Below are positions 5,363-6,402 of a stretch of 6,402 nt of DNA, in pieces. Where the stretch lies: NCBI GenBank assembly GCA_018224315.1, contig JAGTVF010000193.1, forward strand, positions 1-6,402. Reading direction: 5' to 3'. The notes below the pieces were generated by a model. The model had not been told where the DNA came from, searched no databases, and was given only the letters and a program-made list of their open reading frames with translations. This DNA comes from Desulfobacterales bacterium. GTDB taxonomy: Bacteria > Desulfobacterota > Desulfobacteria > Desulfobacterales > Desulfosalsimonadaceae. The position numbers and the translations under genes were made by a program. Position 1 is the stretch's first letter; every line of letters starts with the position of its first letter.

Positions 5363-6402
5363 GCAGGCGGTGACAGCTTTTCCATCAGGGACCACATTCG
5401 CTCAATGGGTGTGGCCAGCGGGCTGGCCAGGCTCTGGACCTCATAGTCCCCAATGGTCCCCCGGACCCTTGCCTGGAAAACCAGACGGCGGAACCAGTCA
5501 ATGGTGTAGTGCTTGACCCAGTTGATCACCGGAATTTTGTTTAAAATGCCGTTGGTTTTGGTGGTGGTGACCAGAAGATCCATTTCCTGTGCAGGAAACG
5601 GCTTGTTTTTTTTCAGCCCGATAAAACCGGCCACATGCATGGGCATGGTGCCGCCCAAAAGCAGCAGATCTTCGATATCCAGCCGGCCGCCGCCGATGCG
5701 AAAGGTGCCGTAGGCATCGCTGATGGGGCTTTGGCTGGGCATCTGCAGATCCAGAACCTTAAACACCGAGGCCAGAACCGGAAATTGGTACAGCCGGCCC
5801 CGGTCAATCTTGATTTCCCCAAAACCTTCCATGGCTTCGGGGTCAAAGCCCGTACCCCGGAGTTCAATTTCGCCCCGCAGGCTGCCGGCAGGGGCATTGC
5901 GCCCGGCAACGCCAAAGGCGCCCACAAGGGTTTCCACGTCTATGTGGGCCGGCACGATCCGGGCCTCCCACTTCTTTGAGCCCGGCAGCACGGCCACGTC
6001 TTCAAACGAAATGGTGCCCCCGTATGCACTGATTCGCATTTCCGGGATATCCAGGCGCTTTTGGTTTCCGGAAAAAGTTGCAGACAGCCGGTCTGATTCA
6101 AACCGGCCCACGCTCACCCGGCTGAGTTCGGCAAAGCCTTCAAATTCAACTCCCTCTGTGTTGAGCCCGGAGAGATCAGCCCGGATGCTGCCGCCCGCAC
6201 TGCCGGAAATCGATGACTTTTCCACCTCCAGGTGATGGATCACAGCCGTGATCCTGGCCGACGACGGGATTTTGCTTTTTTCGTCAAATGCCAGGTCCGC
6301 CTGCAGTTCGCATTGCCCGGCCAGATCAAATTCTTGTAAAATCCGGGCATACCGGTCAGGCAGGGCCTTTTGCAATGGCTCATTGACGGCAATGGTTTTG
6401 GA
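5350..6402 (-). CDS. AsmA-like / TamB-YhdP-type envelope protein, C-terminal fragment
   Basis: The minus-strand frame runs from the right edge to TAA at 5352-5350, giving the last 350 residues of a longer protein. The TTG at 6375 is not a credible start: the frame stays open to the edge and no Shine-Dalgarno precedes it. The protein is made of repeated amphipathic beta-strand patterns with no membrane segment in view, as in the C-terminal part of AsmA-superfamily proteins. A family-like core reads G-S-L-R-G-E-I-E-L-R-G-T-G-F-D, then E-G-F-G-E-I-K-I-D-R-G-R-L and F-P-V-L-A-S-V-F-K-V-L, followed by G-G-G-R-L-D-I-E-D-L-L-L and H-V-A-G-F-I-G-L. E. coli members (TamB, YhdP, YdbH) span the periplasm and help move phospholipids to the outer membrane. 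That role here is inference from the fold. The tail I-D-W-F-R-R-L-V-F-Q-A-R-V-R-G-T-I-G-D may be amphipathic and associate with the outer membrane. The gene converges on ftsK and is not co-transcribed with it. The exact subfamily is uncertain without the N-terminus. Confidence 0.72.
   Translation of the reverse strand, partial: SKTIAVNEPLQKALPDRYARILQEFDLAGQCELQADLAFDEKSKIPSSARITAVIHHLEVEKSSISGSAGGSIRADLSGLNTEGVEFEGFAELSRVSVGRFESDRLSATFSGNQKRLDIPEMRISAYGGTISFEDVAVLPGSKKWEARIVPAHIDVETLVGAFGVAGRNAPAGSLRGEIELRGTGFDPEAMEGFGEIKIDRGRLYQFPVLASVFKVLDLQMPSQSPISDAYGTFRIGGGRLDIEDLLLLGGTMPMHVAGFIGLKKNKPFPAQEMDLLVTTTKTNGILNKIPVINWVKHYTIDWFRRLVFQARVRGTIGDYEVQSLASPLATPIERMWSLMEKLSPPAAGE

Noticed and set aside
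5723..6235. Plus-strand open frame (170 codons) opposite the AsmA-like gene
   Set aside because: The product is Pro/Ser/Arg-rich with no recognisable fold, and the minus-strand frame has a consistent beta-repeat pattern.
1..6402. Search for CRISPR arrays, tRNAs, insertion-sequence ends, toxin-antitoxin pairs or phage genes
   Set aside because: The window is almost fully occupied by six genes; no spaced repeats, tRNA-like sequences, terminal inverted repeats or transposase motifs were seen.

Overview
The window reads as a stretch of chromosomal housekeeping DNA from a Gram-negative bacterium with moderately high GC. The most likely group is the sulfate-reducing Desulfobacterota (the former Deltaproteobacteria). 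This is inferred from the gene content and the style of the proteins: an RNase J gene placed directly before a compact ftsK, a LarA-like (DUF2088) protein, and an AsmA-like protein that implies an outer membrane. No rRNA, marker phylogeny or database search was available to confirm it.

Layout. Five genes lie on the plus strand and one on the minus strand, with almost no non-coding DNA. (1) 1-387: the C-terminal end of a LarA-like protein (lactate racemase domain, nickel-pincer isomerase superfamily), cut by the left edge. (2) 390-929: an O6-methylguanine-DNA methyltransferase, 2 bases downstream. (3) About 955-1287: a 110-residue protein of unknown function with a conserved-looking C-terminal CDC motif. 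(4) 1338-2984: ribonuclease J, preceded by a 50-base gap that holds a plausible sigma-70 promoter and short repeats. (5) 2988-5339: the DNA translocase FtsK, 3 bases after rnj and with its own good Shine-Dalgarno. (6) 5350-6402, minus strand: the C-terminal part of an AsmA-like protein, convergent with ftsK and cut by the right edge.

How the genes work together. The first three genes form a tight co-directional run, but their functions do not make an obvious pathway. rnj and ftsK look like one transcription unit that couples mRNA/rRNA processing with chromosome segregation at division. The AsmA-like gene belongs to a separate unit that probably concerns envelope lipid homeostasis.

I found no mobile element, CRISPR array, tRNA or rRNA, and no convincing sign of a new multi-gene system. 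The points most worth a second look are the small Cys/His-bearing unknown protein, the altered residue before the catalytic cysteine of the methyltransferase, the altered HHSVLD metal-site motif in RNase J, and the repeat-bearing leader of the rnj-ftsK unit.
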